Under the pieces are notes generated by a model. The model had not been told where the DNA came from and made no database searches. It saw only the letters and a program-made list of their open reading frames with translations. A program made the translations under genes and the position numbers. Of a stretch of 9,677 nucleotides of DNA, positions 1 to 5,778 are shown in pieces (within the stretch, counting starts at the first letter, position 1; every line of letters starts with the position of its first letter). Origin of the DNA: Chloroflexaceae bacterium UBA1466 (lineage in GTDB: Bacteria; Chloroflexota; Chloroflexia; Chloroflexales; Chloroflexaceae); the NCBI GenBank assembly GCA_002325605.1, contig DCSM01000024.1, positions 1-9,677 on the forward strand. The letters run 5' to 3'.

Positions 1-522
1 CCTGCGCTGGCCGAAGCCCCTGCGGCGGAGCCAGAGCTTACCCCTTTCTCTTTGCAAGACCTTGGCTTGACGGAGGAAGAGATTGCTACGTTGAACGCCG
101 CTAGTACTGCCGAAGATTTTAGCGTGCCCGCTGCTCCTGTGGCTCCTCTAGCTTCTGCGCCGGAAGCCGAGCCAGAGCTTACCCCTTTCTCCTTGCAAGA
201 CCTTGGCTTGACCGACGCTGAGATTGCCGCGTTGAACGCCGCTGATCCTAGCGTGCCCGCTGCACCTGTGGTGTCTGAGCTGGCCAAAGCCCCTGCGGCG
301 GAGCCAGAGCTTACCCCTTTCTCTTTGCAAGAACTTGGTTTAACCGACGCTGAGATTGCTGCATTAAACGCCGCTAGTGCCGAAGACTTTAGCCTACCTT
401 CTGTGCCGACGGGGCCTGCGCTGGCCGAAGCCCCTGCGGCGGAGCCAGAGCTTACCCCTTTCTCTTTGCAAGAACTTGGTTTAACCGACGCTGAGATTGC
501 TGCATTAAACGCCGCTAGTGCC
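1..522 (+). repeat. In-frame coding tandem repeat, four copies, 141/132/141-bp period
   Basis: The shared string starting GAGCCAGAGCTTACCCCTTT begins at 28, 169, 301 and 442, giving spacings of 141, 132 and 141 bp (47, 44 and 47 codons). Copies are nearly identical in DNA as well as protein. Bases 287-381 match 428-522 exactly (95 bp), and bases 1-59 match 415-473 exactly and may match further beyond the window edge. All length differences are multiples of three, so the repeats expand or contract without breaking the frame. The identity at synonymous sites indicates recent duplication or gene conversion. Since the window starts inside a unit, more copies probably lie upstream. Confidence 0.95.
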
Positions 523-1980
523 AATGAAGCCTCTTCTGAAAAGCTGAGTGATGATGAAATAACACCTTTTGATTTAGAGGCCTTCTGCCAGGCCGAAACG
601 GAAAGCGCGGCGCTCAAACAGGCTAATAAGCAGCAGCAAGGGCGGCCAAATTCAAAACGCCCCCATCATGTTTCGATCTCCTTAGCTGACTTGGGGTTGA
701 CGGAAGAAGTCCGCAATGCCCTTATTGGAACGGATAGTAGTTCAGCGCAAGCTTCGCCCCAAGCAAGCTATTCTTCTAACCAGCCGATCCAACCAATTTC
801 CCCCGAAGCGTTGGGTTTGTCAGCCGATGCGGTAGCAGCTTTAGGTTTATTGGCCAAAGGAGGCAAAGATAGCGCCGCGACGATTTTAATTCCAAGCGCC
901 GCCGCTGCCAGAGCGCAAACAACGCCATCTGAGCAGGAGGTGAACTTGCCAAGCCGGGTTGAAGATTGGGAAGTAACTCCTCTTGCAAGCCCCCCTTCAA
1001 GTACGGGACATGGAATGGAAGCGGATTGGTTCAACTTTGAGGTTTCTGAAGCGCAACCTCCGCAAGCTTCTCCGGCCCCAGCAGCTACCAAGCAGCAACC
1101 TCTTTCCCCAGAAGATGCAGCTTTTGTGCCAGCAGACCTTGATACACTTGACGATATTTGGCCGCCTGAAACCTTTGCCCCCAAAGTTGCTTCCGCTTCC
1201 CCAGCTGCGCCAACCCCTGGGCTGAAAAGTTCACCCTCGCCGGCGGCCCGCCCGTCAACCCCGTCGCCGGCCCGCCAACCAGCCCTTGAACCGGCCCGAC
1301 CAAGAAGTTGGCCATCGCAACAACCAGCCAAAGCTTTAGAGGCTCCCAGCAGCGAACGAAGCAACGCCCCAGCCAGCTCTCCAGGGCGACCAACGCCCCC
1401 GCTGCGGCGGAGTTCTAGCTCGCGCCTTAGTTCGCAGCAAGGCGAAGCCTCCCGTCCTGGGCGGGTAAGTCGCTCTGATTCGGCCCATGGCGTGGCCCCG
1501 GCCCCAACTTCACGAGGCGAAATCCGCGCTACGCCCCCCTTACGCGGCGAAGCCTTCCCGCCGCCCCGTTCCGCCCGAGGAGGCCGCGAAGCCTCACGGG
1601 TGGCTCGCCCCCGCCGGAGCGAGGCCTATCGCAGCAAGGTTGGAACCACTCCTGAAGCCTTTATTCCCACAGGAAGCACCGAACTCGATGAGTATTTGCA
1701 CCAACTGGAGCTTGAACCAGGCAATTGGCAATTACGGTTAGCGCTTGCCCGCATCGGAATCCAAACTAATCGCCTTGATTTAGCGATCCATCATTACAAA
1801 CGCCTCATTAAAGATGATCGATCTGGCGACCAAGTGATTATAGATCTTCAAGAATCAATTGATGAAACCGATGATCAATATCTGCTCCAGCGCTTATATC
1901 GCTTATTAGGTGATGCCTACGCGCAACAAGATCGTTATCGGGAAGCTGTAACCGCTTATGGCTGTGTTTTTCAGCGCTAG
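1..1980 (+). CDS. 5'-truncated repeat protein with LGLT motif repeats, Pro/Ser/Arg-rich linker and TPR-like C-terminus
   Basis: The frame is open from base 1 to the TAG at 1978-1980 (659 visible residues), so the true start lies upstream of the window. The TTG at 52 is an internal Leu codon of a repeat, not a start. Visible residues 1-175 hold four close copies of an acidic repeat, each beginning EPELTPFSLQ and followed by LGLT, an EI pair and LNAA. Weaker copies sit near residues 186-203, 222-243 and 263-283. Residues about 300-540 are low-complexity Ala/Pro/Ser turning Arg-rich, with no transmembrane segment, and are probably disordered. Residues about 551-659 are predicted helical, with TPR-like pairs (for example LLGDAYAQQDRYREAVTAY near the end). 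The overall layout suggests a scaffold: many short docking motifs on a flexible arm plus a TPR-type protein-binding domain. The Roadblock gene follows 127 nt downstream on the same strand. No enzymatic motif is visible and I do not recognise a named family. Function is unknown. Confidence 0.85.
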   Translation, partial: PALAEAPAAEPELTPFSLQDLGLTEEEIATLNAASTAEDFSVPAAPVAPLASAPEAEPELTPFSLQDLGLTDAEIAALNAADPSVPAAPVVSELAKAPAAEPELTPFSLQELGLTDAEIAALNAASAEDFSLPSVPTGPALAEAPAAEPELTPFSLQELGLTDAEIAALNAASANEASSEKLSDDEITPFDLEAFCQAETESAALKQANKQQQGRPNSKRPHHVSISLADLGLTEEVRNALIGTDSSSAQASPQASYSSNQPIQPISPEALGLSADAVAALGLLAKGGKDSAATILIPSAAAARAQTTPSEQEVNLPSRVEDWEVTPLASPPSSTGHGMEADWFNFEVSEAQPPQASPAPAATKQQPLSPEDAAFVPADLDTLDDIWPPETFAPKVASASPAAPTPGLKSSPSPAARPSTPSPARQPALEPARPRSWPSQQPAKALEAPSSERSNAPASSPGRPTPPLRRSSSSRLSSQQGEASRPGRVSRSDSAHGVAPAPTSRGEIRATPPLRGEAFPPPRSARGGREASRVARPRRSEAYRSKVGTTPEAFIPTGSTELDEYLHQLELEPGNWQLRLALARIGIQTNRLDLAIHHYKRLIKDDRSGDQVIIDLQESIDETDDQYLLQRLYRLLGDAYAQQDRYREAVTAYGCVFQR

Positions 1981-2040
1981 ACGCGCTTTTTCTAGGGTAA
2001 ATAGATTCTTTCAAATACTTTCTGGGTGGAGGGAATTTTG

Positions 2041-2124
2041 ATGCGCCAAAGCAGCAATGCTTTTTTTGCTCTCCAAGAACTAATCTGCCAGAACGAGAGG
2101 CCTGGTTATGCGACGGATCGTTGA
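2041..2124 (+). CDS. Possible 27-aa leader peptide overlapping the Roadblock gene start
   Basis: An ATG at 2041 is preceded by GGAGGG at 2028-2033 with a 7-nt spacer, the best plus-strand ribosome-binding site in this part of the window. It opens a 27-codon frame (MRQSSNAFFALQELICQNER then PGYATDR) ending at TGA 2122-2124. The frame overlaps the first 17 nt of the Roadblock gene, which starts at 2108 in another frame. A ribosome finishing here could restart on the Roadblock ATG just upstream, as in translational coupling. The peptide has no membrane segment and resembles nothing I know. The alternative is that the Shine-Dalgarno match is chance. Conservation of frame and RBS in relatives would decide. 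Confidence 0.35.
   Translation: MRQSSNAFFALQELICQNERPGYATDR
2048..2067 (+). terminator. Weak hairpin with GCAA tetraloop followed by a T run (possible attenuator)
   Basis: AAAGCA (2048-2053), loop GCAA (2054-2057) and TGCTTT (2058-2063) form a 6-bp stem with a GNRA-type tetraloop, and the T run continues to 2067. The stem is AT-rich (two G-C pairs), so it is a poor stand-alone intrinsic terminator. Its place inside the leader ORF, between the repeat-protein gene and the Roadblock gene, would fit modest attenuation. It may equally be chance. Confidence 0.2.
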
Positions 2125-2455
2125 AGATTTGATCCGAGTAGATGGTGTGATTGGAAGTCTTCTGGTCGGAAAGGATGGACTGGTTGTCGCCAGCACCCTC
2201 CTGGACGAAGAAGATGCGGAAATTTTGGGCGCGATGTCAGCCGCCGTTTTTGGCGAAATTGACAAAGCGACTCGCCGCATTGGGGTCGGCACGTTGGTGG
2301 ATTCGATTATTGATGCCCAAGAAGGCTCGATTTTGCTCCTCGAAGCAAAAGAGCTTATTCTGGTAGTTATTACTCGCCGCACGGTGAATCTGGGCTTGGT
2401 CAAAATGGAAATGCGGCGCGCCGCAAAACGGATTAACGAAGCAGTGCCTATTTAA
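2108..2455 (+). CDS. Roadblock/LC7 domain protein (MglB-like)
   Basis: This 115-aa protein is a single Roadblock/LC7 domain. It opens with a helix followed by GVIGSLLVGKDGLVVAS (residues 13-29), the first strand pair typical of MglB and related bacterial Roadblock proteins. A central helix follows (DAEILGAMSAAVFGEID, 36-52), then GSILLLEAKELILVVITRR (73-91), and a C-terminal helix rich in Arg and Lys. Members dimerise in the cytoplasm and act on small Ras-like GTPases, as MglB is the GAP of MglA, or serve as dimerisation platforms. No partner GTPase gene is in this window. The ATG at 2108 has GAGAGG at 2095-2100 with a 7-nt spacer. ndk starts 25 nt after the stop, so the two are probably cotranscribed. 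The family call is firm; GAP activity is inference. Confidence 0.9.
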   Translation: MRRIVEDLIRVDGVIGSLLVGKDGLVVASTLLDEEDAEILGAMSAAVFGEIDKATRRIGVGTLVDSIIDAQEGSILLLEAKELILVVITRRTVNLGLVKMEMRRAAKRINEAVPI

Positions 2456-2480
2456 GTTAGGCTAAAAATCTGGAGGAACA

Positions 2481-2930
2481 ATGGAACAATCCATTATCAT
2501 TCTCAAGCCCGATGCCTTACAACGAGGTTTAATCGGCCCAATCCTTACGCGGTTGGAACAACGCGGTTTGAAATTAGTTGGTTTGAAATTGCTTCAAATC
2601 GAAGAAGCTCTTGCTCGCAAACATTATGCGGCCCACGAGGGGAAGCCCTTTTTCCCTGGCTTAGTGCAATATATCACGTCGGGGCCTGTAGTTGTGGTTG
2701 CAATTCGGGGCAAAGCAGTGATTGAAATCGTGCGAAACACTGTCGGGGCGACAAATCCCATTAAAGCGGCCCCAGGCACGATTCGAGGCGATTTCGCGGT
2801 TGACATAGGCCGCAATCTCATTCACGCCTCGGACTCTCCGGCCAGCGGGGACCAAGAAGTAGCCATCTTTTTTAAGCCTGAAGAATTAGTCGCCTGGAAC
2901 CGCAGTACTGATTCGTGGGTTAATGAATAG
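2481..2930 (+). CDS. ndk: Nucleoside diphosphate kinase
   Basis: NDK transfers the gamma-phosphate from ATP to other (d)NDPs through a phospho-histidine intermediate and balances GTP, CTP, UTP and dNTP pools in the cytosol. The 149-aa length is normal. Visible active-site residues are Lys9 in ILKPDAL, Tyr49 and Phe57 in HYAAHEGKPFF, Arg85, Thr91, Arg102 in TIRGDF, Asn112, and catalytic His115 in NLIHASDS. The usual motif is HGSDS, so Ala replaces the Gly after the histidine, a tolerated variant. The ATG is preceded by GGAGG at 2472-2476. The gene sits 25 nt after the Roadblock gene, so GTP supply may be cotranscribed with a putative GTPase regulator. It converges with the GNAT gene across 12 nt. 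Confidence 0.97.
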   Translation: MEQSIIILKPDALQRGLIGPILTRLEQRGLKLVGLKLLQIEEALARKHYAAHEGKPFFPGLVQYITSGPVVVVAIRGKAVIEIVRNTVGATNPIKAAPGTIRGDFAVDIGRNLIHASDSPASGDQEVAIFFKPEELVAWNRSTDSWVNE

Positions 2931-2942
2931 CAGTAAACGCAG

Positions 2943-3611
2943 CTAAGAGAGGTCTTTGCACATATAAGCCCATTCGCGTTGCTCCAAAAAGAGTTGGGTC
3001 AACCACGAGCGCCGGGTTCGCCGTTTGTAAAACCCTAAATGGCGGTAAAGTGCATAAGCTCCTGTGTTGGAACTACTTACATAGAGACCAAGATAGCTTT
3101 TTTGCAACAGAATCGCTTCTTGGGCCGCAAAAGCTAAAAGGGTTGTCGCCAGTCCCGAACGCCGAAATGGGGCTAAAACCGCCACATCCGTAATAAACCC
3201 TTCGCTTCGCTTGACTTGATGGTTGAGCAAGGAAAGCGCGAGAATGGCGCGGATTGTGCCCCAAAATCCCAGAATTTGCTGCAAAGCTAGGCGGGTATCG
3301 CCCAAAAACGTAGTTTCGTTATTCATTTCCCAGGTTCGCAGCGTTGTCGTTCCAATGATTTGCTGTTGCCATTCGGCGACAAACATTCCCCTTAAAGCCT
3401 GCTCACCCTGGCTCTGCCACAGAAGCAAAAGCGCCTTACTCCCTTTAGCAATCCCCTTTTTCCCAAACGCAGCATAAAATTTATCGGCAAAAGCTTCTTG
3501 ATGCAGAGCTAAAATAGCCTCTGCATCAATCATTTCTGCGGGACGAATCTTTAGTTCATTTAGCCTAAAGAGTCTGTTTTTTGGTAGGGGGGGAAAAGCA
3601 ACAGAATGCAC
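2943..3611 (-). CDS. GNAT family N-acetyltransferase
   Basis: This 222-aa protein has a GCN5-related acetyltransferase fold. The first strand and helix are LKIRPAEMIDAEAILALHQ (residues 20-38). Acetyl-CoA motif A is ITDVAVLAPFRRSGLATTLL (140-159), where RRSGLA is the pyrophosphate-binding loop. Motif B is SNTGAYALYRHLGF (181-194). The acceptor cannot be read from the sequence; protein N-termini, small amines and antibiotics are all possible. The 100-135 segment, rich in hydrophobic residues (LGFWGTIRAILALSLL), is an insertion before motif A relative to minimal GNATs. The start is the GTG at 3611, because no in-frame ATG lies between it and an upstream TGA and the next ATG (codon 27) would cut the first strand. 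No Shine-Dalgarno is visible before it. It lies 23 nt after the 54-aa membrane gene and is probably the last gene of the operon. Confidence 0.85.
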   Translation of the reverse strand: MHSVAFPPLPKNRLFRLNELKIRPAEMIDAEAILALHQEAFADKFYAAFGKKGIAKGSKALLLLWQSQGEQALRGMFVAEWQQQIIGTTTLRTWEMNNETTFLGDTRLALQQILGFWGTIRAILALSLLNHQVKRSEGFITDVAVLAPFRRSGLATTLLAFAAQEAILLQKSYLGLYVSSSNTGAYALYRHLGFYKRRTRRSWLTQLFLEQREWAYMCKDLS

Positions 3612-3634
3612 AATGATTGCTGAAAATGTAGATT

Positions 3635-3799
3635 CTAAGCTGGCAGTTGGGTAATTTCAGAGATTCGGCGCTCAAGGCGAGTCGAAGTCGCTTGATACAT
3701 GTCGCCTCGCATTTGAGCATCTTGAAGGCGCTGGCGCAAATCCTTGATCCAGAGCAAGGCCCCAAGAAAAGCGAGAAACCAGAAAAGGTGTTGTTTCAT
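3635..3799 (-). CDS. 54-aa single-pass membrane protein coupled to rlmB
   Basis: A 54-codon frame starts at the ATG 3799-3797, which overlaps the rlmB stop codon as ATGA, the classic signature of translational coupling. The product begins MKQHLFWFLAFLGALLWIKD: residues 4-18 form one strongly hydrophobic helix. A charged segment follows, rich in Arg, Gln and Glu (19-54), predicted helical and possibly coiled-coil, ending ISEITQLPA. No signal-peptidase site or Cys-lipobox is visible, so an N-terminal membrane anchor with a short soluble tail is likely. The ATGA junction, the tight fit between rlmB and the GNAT gene (23 nt) and the clean membrane profile make it a credible gene despite its size. 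I do not recognise a family and assign no function. Confidence 0.7.
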   Translation of the reverse strand: MKQHLFWFLAFLGALLWIKDLRQRLQDAQMRGDMYQATSTRLERRISEITQLPA

Positions 3800-4575
3800 A
3801 ATTGAGATGGATTACTAATTATCACAGTTTGAAGTGGTTTTCGCTGCCGCCACGCAGTGTAAAGAATAATACTTCCCGCTACGGCAGCGTTCAAAGAAGC
3901 AAGTTGCCCTTGCATTGGCAACCGCACCAGAAAATCCACCCGTTCGCGGGTCAGTCTTGCCAAACCTGGCCCTTCTGCGCCGACCACCAGAGCTAAAGGC
4001 AGATTCAGGTCTACCTCATCAAAAGGCTTCGCTCGCGCATCATCTTCCACCCCCACCACCCAAATCCCAGCTTCCTGGAGCGTCTGAATCGTCTGGGCAA
4101 TATTAGCGACCTGCGCGATCTGGAGGTGTTCGGTAGCTCCACTACTGGCATTTACGACAGCAGGCGTGATTTCTGCCGCCCGCTGGCGCGGCAAAATCAC
4201 GCCATCCACGCCCACAACCTCTGCTGTTCGCAACAAAGTTGCTACATTTTGCGGGTCCTGAATATGGTCAAGCAGCAAAAGGAAGGCTGGTTCAGCGCGT
4301 CCTTGAGCTTTTTCCCAACATTCCTCCAGCGAAACATACGGATATTGGCTTGTTTCGAGCGCAATTCCTTGATGATTAACCCCTTGAAGCTGCTTATCTA
4401 AGATTCGGCGGTCAATTCGCTCAATTGGCAAATTAGCTTTTTCAGCAATTTTGAGAACTTCGCTCAGATTCTTAGTTTCCTGAACGCCAGCAGCCAGGAA
4501 TAAACGTTTGCAAACGCGCCGTTTGGCCCGTAAAACCTCAAGCACGGCATTGCGGCCATAGATAAATTCGCGCAT
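3796..4575 (-). CDS. rlmB: TrmH/SpoU-family rRNA 2'-O-ribose methyltransferase (RlmB-like)
   Basis: This is a SPOUT-fold, SAM-dependent 2'-O-ribose methyltransferase. RlmB modifies G2251 in the P-loop of 23S rRNA. The N-terminal substrate-binding domain (about 1-80) contains IYGRNAVLEVLRA and GVNHQGIA. The catalytic knot has motif 1 LDHIQDPQNVATLLRTAE (102-119; Asn110 and Arg116 expected in catalysis and RNA binding), motif 2 LVVGAEGPGL (196-205) and motif 3 SLNAAVAGSIILY (227-239). Length is 259 aa, normal for the family. I chose ATG 4575, which shares its A with the dnaJ stop (TGATG), over the TTG one codon earlier. The downstream small membrane gene overlaps its stop. The family is certain. 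The exact nucleotide is less so, since other TrmH paralogs act on tRNA or other rRNA sites. Confidence 0.88.
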   Translation of the reverse strand: MREFIYGRNAVLEVLRAKRRVCKRLFLAAGVQETKNLSEVLKIAEKANLPIERIDRRILDKQLQGVNHQGIALETSQYPYVSLEECWEKAQGRAEPAFLLLLDHIQDPQNVATLLRTAEVVGVDGVILPRQRAAEITPAVVNASSGATEHLQIAQVANIAQTIQTLQEAGIWVVGVEDDARAKPFDEVDLNLPLALVVGAEGPGLARLTRERVDFLVRLPMQGQLASLNAAVAGSIILYTAWRQRKPLQTVIISNPSQL

Positions 4576-5726
4576 CAAATCCCCAACATATCTTTTACGC
4601 GCCCAAAAAACCCTTCGTCGTGCTCGCTGCTGGGTTGCTCATTGTCCAACGTTTTGGCTAATTCTTGAAAGAGCTTCCGCTGGTGATCATTTAATTTAGT
4701 AGGAACAACCACGCGAGTAATAACTACTTGATCGCCGCGCCCATTTTGACGCAGGAAGGGAACGCCTTTGCCCCGCAGCCGAAAAACTTGCCCCGTCTGT
4801 GTGCCTGGCGGAATTCTTAGTTTTTCAGGGAGCAATTCAGCATTTCGCGCACTATCTACAGTTGGAACATCTACTTCAGCCCCCAAAGCCGCTTGAGCAA
4901 CATTGATTTGCAATTCCAGCAGAATGTCATTGCCCTCGCGCACGAAATAACGATGGGCTTGAATATCTAAAGTAACGTAGAGATTGCCTCGTAGCCCTCC
5001 ACGCGGGCCTGAATCGCCTTCATTGCTAATGCGAATTTGGGAACTACTGTCAACCCCACTTGGAACTTTGACTTTGAGCCGTCGTAATTGCCGAATCCGC
5101 CCTTCGCCTCGACATTCCCGACAGGGAATCGCAATTACAACCCCTGTTCCCCCACACGTTTCGCAAGAAGTCACCGTGACCATATTGAAAAGCGGCGAGC
5201 GCTGGCGAACTTCACCCGTGCCGCCACATTTAGCGCAGCGCGTCGGCTCTGTGCCTGGCTCGGCTCCGCTGCCTCCGCAGGGTGTGCAAGGCTCCAGGCG
5301 GCGAAACTCAATCTCTTTTTCGCAGCCAAAAACCGCTTCTTCAAAGGAGAGGCGCAAATTGTAGCGAAGGTCGGCTCCGCGCTGTGGGCCTCTTTGCGCC
5401 CTTCCGCCCGCCACGCCCGCGCCTCCAAAGAAAGCATCAAAAATCGTGCTGAAGGGGTCGGCTCCCGCGAAGGGATCGAAACCTGCGCCCCCGCCCATGC
5501 CCGTGGTGTGGCCGAAGCGGTCATACATGGTGCGCTTTTGGTTGTCTGAAAGCACTTCGTAGGCTTCGTTAATCTCCTTAAACCGCGATTCAGACCCTTC
5601 TTCCCGATTGACATCGGGGTGATATTGCCGCGCCAAACGCCGAAAAGCCTTTTTGATGTCTTCCTGCGAGGCATTGCGTTGCACCCCAAGTACTTCGTAA
5701 TAATCCCGTTTGGTATCTGATGACAT
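4575..5726 (-). CDS. dnaJ: Co-chaperone DnaJ (Hsp40, type I)
   Basis: DnaJ delivers unfolded clients to DnaK and triggers its ATPase. The 383-aa protein has all type I parts. The J domain (about 8-72) carries HPD at 36-38. A Gly/Phe-rich linker covers 75-115. The zinc-binding domain has four CxxCxGxG motifs at Cys147/150, 164/167, 188/191 and 202/205, all intact. Two C-terminal client-binding beta domains run to about 345, and the tail is acidic. The ATG at 5726 has AAGGA about 6 nt upstream. The gene lies 52 nt after dnaK, and that gap contains a possible weak hairpin plus T run. Its stop shares a base with the rlmB start. Confidence 0.98.
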   Translation of the reverse strand: MSSDTKRDYYEVLGVQRNASQEDIKKAFRRLARQYHPDVNREEGSESRFKEINEAYEVLSDNQKRTMYDRFGHTTGMGGGAGFDPFAGADPFSTIFDAFFGGAGVAGGRAQRGPQRGADLRYNLRLSFEEAVFGCEKEIEFRRLEPCTPCGGSGAEPGTEPTRCAKCGGTGEVRQRSPLFNMVTVTSCETCGGTGVVIAIPCRECRGEGRIRQLRRLKVKVPSGVDSSSQIRISNEGDSGPRGGLRGNLYVTLDIQAHRYFVREGNDILLELQINVAQAALGAEVDVPTVDSARNAELLPEKLRIPPGTQTGQVFRLRGKGVPFLRQNGRGDQVVITRVVVPTKLNDHQRKLFQELAKTLDNEQPSSEHDEGFFGRVKDMLGI

Positions 5727-5737
5727 TTCTTATCCTT

Positions 5738-5763
5738 AAAAAAAGCGTCGCTTGGGTCAAGCG
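5738..5763 (-). terminator. Small hairpin and T7 run in the dnaK-dnaJ gap (possible partial terminator)
   Basis: Read on the minus strand, CGCTT (5763-5759), a 5-nt loop and AAGCG (5753-5749) form a 5-bp stem. Seven T residues (5744-5738) follow after four bases. An alternative, overlapping 4-bp AAGC/GCTT pairing abuts the T run directly. Either is weak. Partial termination here would lower dnaJ relative to dnaK, matching their usual stoichiometry, but this is inference. The dnaJ ribosome-binding site lies just downstream. Confidence 0.25.
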
Positions 5764-5778
5764 CCCTTTGTCGCAGAA

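Noticed and set aside
52..54. TTG as the start of the first gene
   Set aside because: The same frame is open to base 1 and encodes more of the same repeat unit, so this is an internal Leu codon of a truncated gene.
1..522. CRISPR-like regularly spaced repeats
   Set aside because: The whole stretch is one coding frame with codon-multiple periods and conserved 'spacers'; it is a protein repeat.
768..1364. 198-codon open frame on the minus strand opposite the repeat protein
   Set aside because: Low-complexity Ala/Gly/Ser antisense of the Pro/Ser/Ala-rich linker, with no domain; a shadow frame.
2041..2110. Programmed +1 frameshift at the T7 run fusing the leader ORF to the Roadblock protein
   Set aside because: The Roadblock frame contains a TAA at 2081-2083, between the T run and its ATG, so no fusion can form.
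2931..2942. Bidirectional terminator between ndk and the GNAT gene
   Set aside because: The 12-nt gap and its flanks contain no inverted repeat with a T run on either strand.
3565..3765. 66-codon minus-strand frame across the small-ORF/GNAT junction
   Set aside because: Overlaps two better-supported genes in another frame; Cys-rich product without features and no coupling signal.
5088..5549. Plus-strand open frames opposite dnaJ
   Set aside because: Cys- and Pro-rich antisense of the zinc-finger and Gly/Phe regions; no RBS or domain.
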